NCBI GenBank assembly: GCA_001824455.1
Contig: MHXL01000073.1
Span: 1 to 6,408, forward strand
Direction of reading: 5' to 3'
DNA from: Desulfuromonadaceae bacterium GWB2_53_15
Lineage (GTDB): Bacteria; Desulfobacterota; Desulfuromonadia; Geobacterales; Pseudopelobacteraceae
Length of the DNA: 6,408 nucleotides
Of this stretch, positions 6,117 to 6,408 are shown in pieces. Made by a program: the position numbers and the translations under genes. Numbering within the stretch: the first letter of the stretch is position 1; each line of letters starts with the position of its first letter. The notes below the pieces were generated by a model. The model saw only the letters and a list, made by a program, of their open reading frames with translations. It searched no databases and had not been told where the DNA came from.

Positions 6117-6408
6117 TTACATATACATGCCGCCATTGACGGCCAGCACCTGCCCGGTAATATAAGCGGAATCGTCAGAAGCGAGAAATAGCACGGCATT
6201 GGCGATATCATCGGCACTTCCCAGCCGCTCCATTGGAATCTGGGCGGCTAATTCCTGACGAGCTTTTTCTGGCAGCGCCTCGGTCATGTCGGTGGCAATA
6301 AAACCGGGGGCAACTGCATTGGCAGTTACATTGCGGCGTGCCAGCTCACGAGCAACTGACTTGGTCAGGCCGATCAGACCTGCCTTGCTGGCGCAGTAGT
6401 TTGCCTGG
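6117..6408 (-). CDS. fabG: 3-oxoacyl-ACP reductase, C-terminal part (gene runs off the right edge)
   Basis: NADPH-dependent short-chain dehydrogenase that reduces 3-oxoacyl-ACP to 3-hydroxyacyl-ACP in fatty-acid elongation. The last 96 codons and the TAA stop (6117-6119) are present. The fragment begins [17 protein letters not shown], carrying the catalytic YxxxK pair (fragment residues 4 and 8). It continues with [20 protein letters not shown], where the PG motif and the following loop belong to the cofactor and substrate site, and ends with [17 protein letters not shown]. From the catalytic Tyr to the end is 93 residues, against 94 in E. coli FabG, so the full protein is probably about 245 residues. 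About 150 N-terminal residues, including the nucleotide-binding glycine motif and catalytic Ser, lie beyond the window. Because it is next to acpP and fabF, FabG is much more likely than another short-chain dehydrogenase. Confidence 0.95.
   Translation of the reverse strand, partial: QANYCASKAGLIGLTKSVARELARRNVTANAVAPGFIATDMTEALPEKARQELAAQIPMERLGSADDIANAVLFLASDDSAYITGQVLAVNGGMYM

Noticed and set aside
1..6408. A previously undescribed multi-gene system
   Set aside because: All genes belong to well-known housekeeping families with intact motifs. Nothing in the gaps is large enough to encode an unrecognised protein set.

Overview
The window is a tightly packed housekeeping segment. Every convincing gene lies on the minus strand, so transcription runs from the right end (6408) to the left end (1). 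In that order it holds fabG (3' end only), acpP, fabF, rpiB, glyA, a formate/nitrite (FNT-family) channel gene, ispG, and proS (5' end only). Base composition is close to balanced. The order fabG-acpP-fabF-rpiB-glyA, the protein sequences, and a CACAGAGA-type dispersed repeat upstream of proS all suggest a deltaproteobacterium of the Geobacter/Pelobacter/Desulfuromonas group. That placement rests on recalled gene order and protein character, not on a search.

Right part (about 3979-6408): fatty-acid elongation genes. FabG reduces 3-oxoacyl-ACP, AcpP carries the acyl chain, and FabF condenses it with malonyl-ACP. rpiB (ribose/allose-5-phosphate isomerase) follows fabF after 13 bp and is probably translated from the same mRNA. 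A strong hairpin terminator sits between acpP and fabF, and another follows rpiB, so this cluster appears to be divided into separately adjusted transcription units.

Middle part (about 2553-3978): glyA, serine hydroxymethyltransferase, lies between two intrinsic terminators and looks like its own transcription unit. The FNT channel gene begins only about 24 bp beyond the U-tract of the glyA terminator.

Left part (1-2552): the FNT channel, ispG (MEP isoprenoid pathway, 4Fe-4S enzyme) and the start of proS (prolyl-tRNA synthetase). The 243-bp gap between ispG and proS is the only sizeable non-coding stretch. It carries an imperfect long inverted repeat whose left arm is built of three exact 8-bp CACAGAGA units, plus a two-copy heptamer repeat.

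I see no RNA gene, CRISPR array, transposase or phage gene, and no sign of a new multi-gene system. The points of interest are regulatory: the terminators, an acpP leader palindrome, ispG without a Shine-Dalgarno sequence, and the repeat element upstream of proS.
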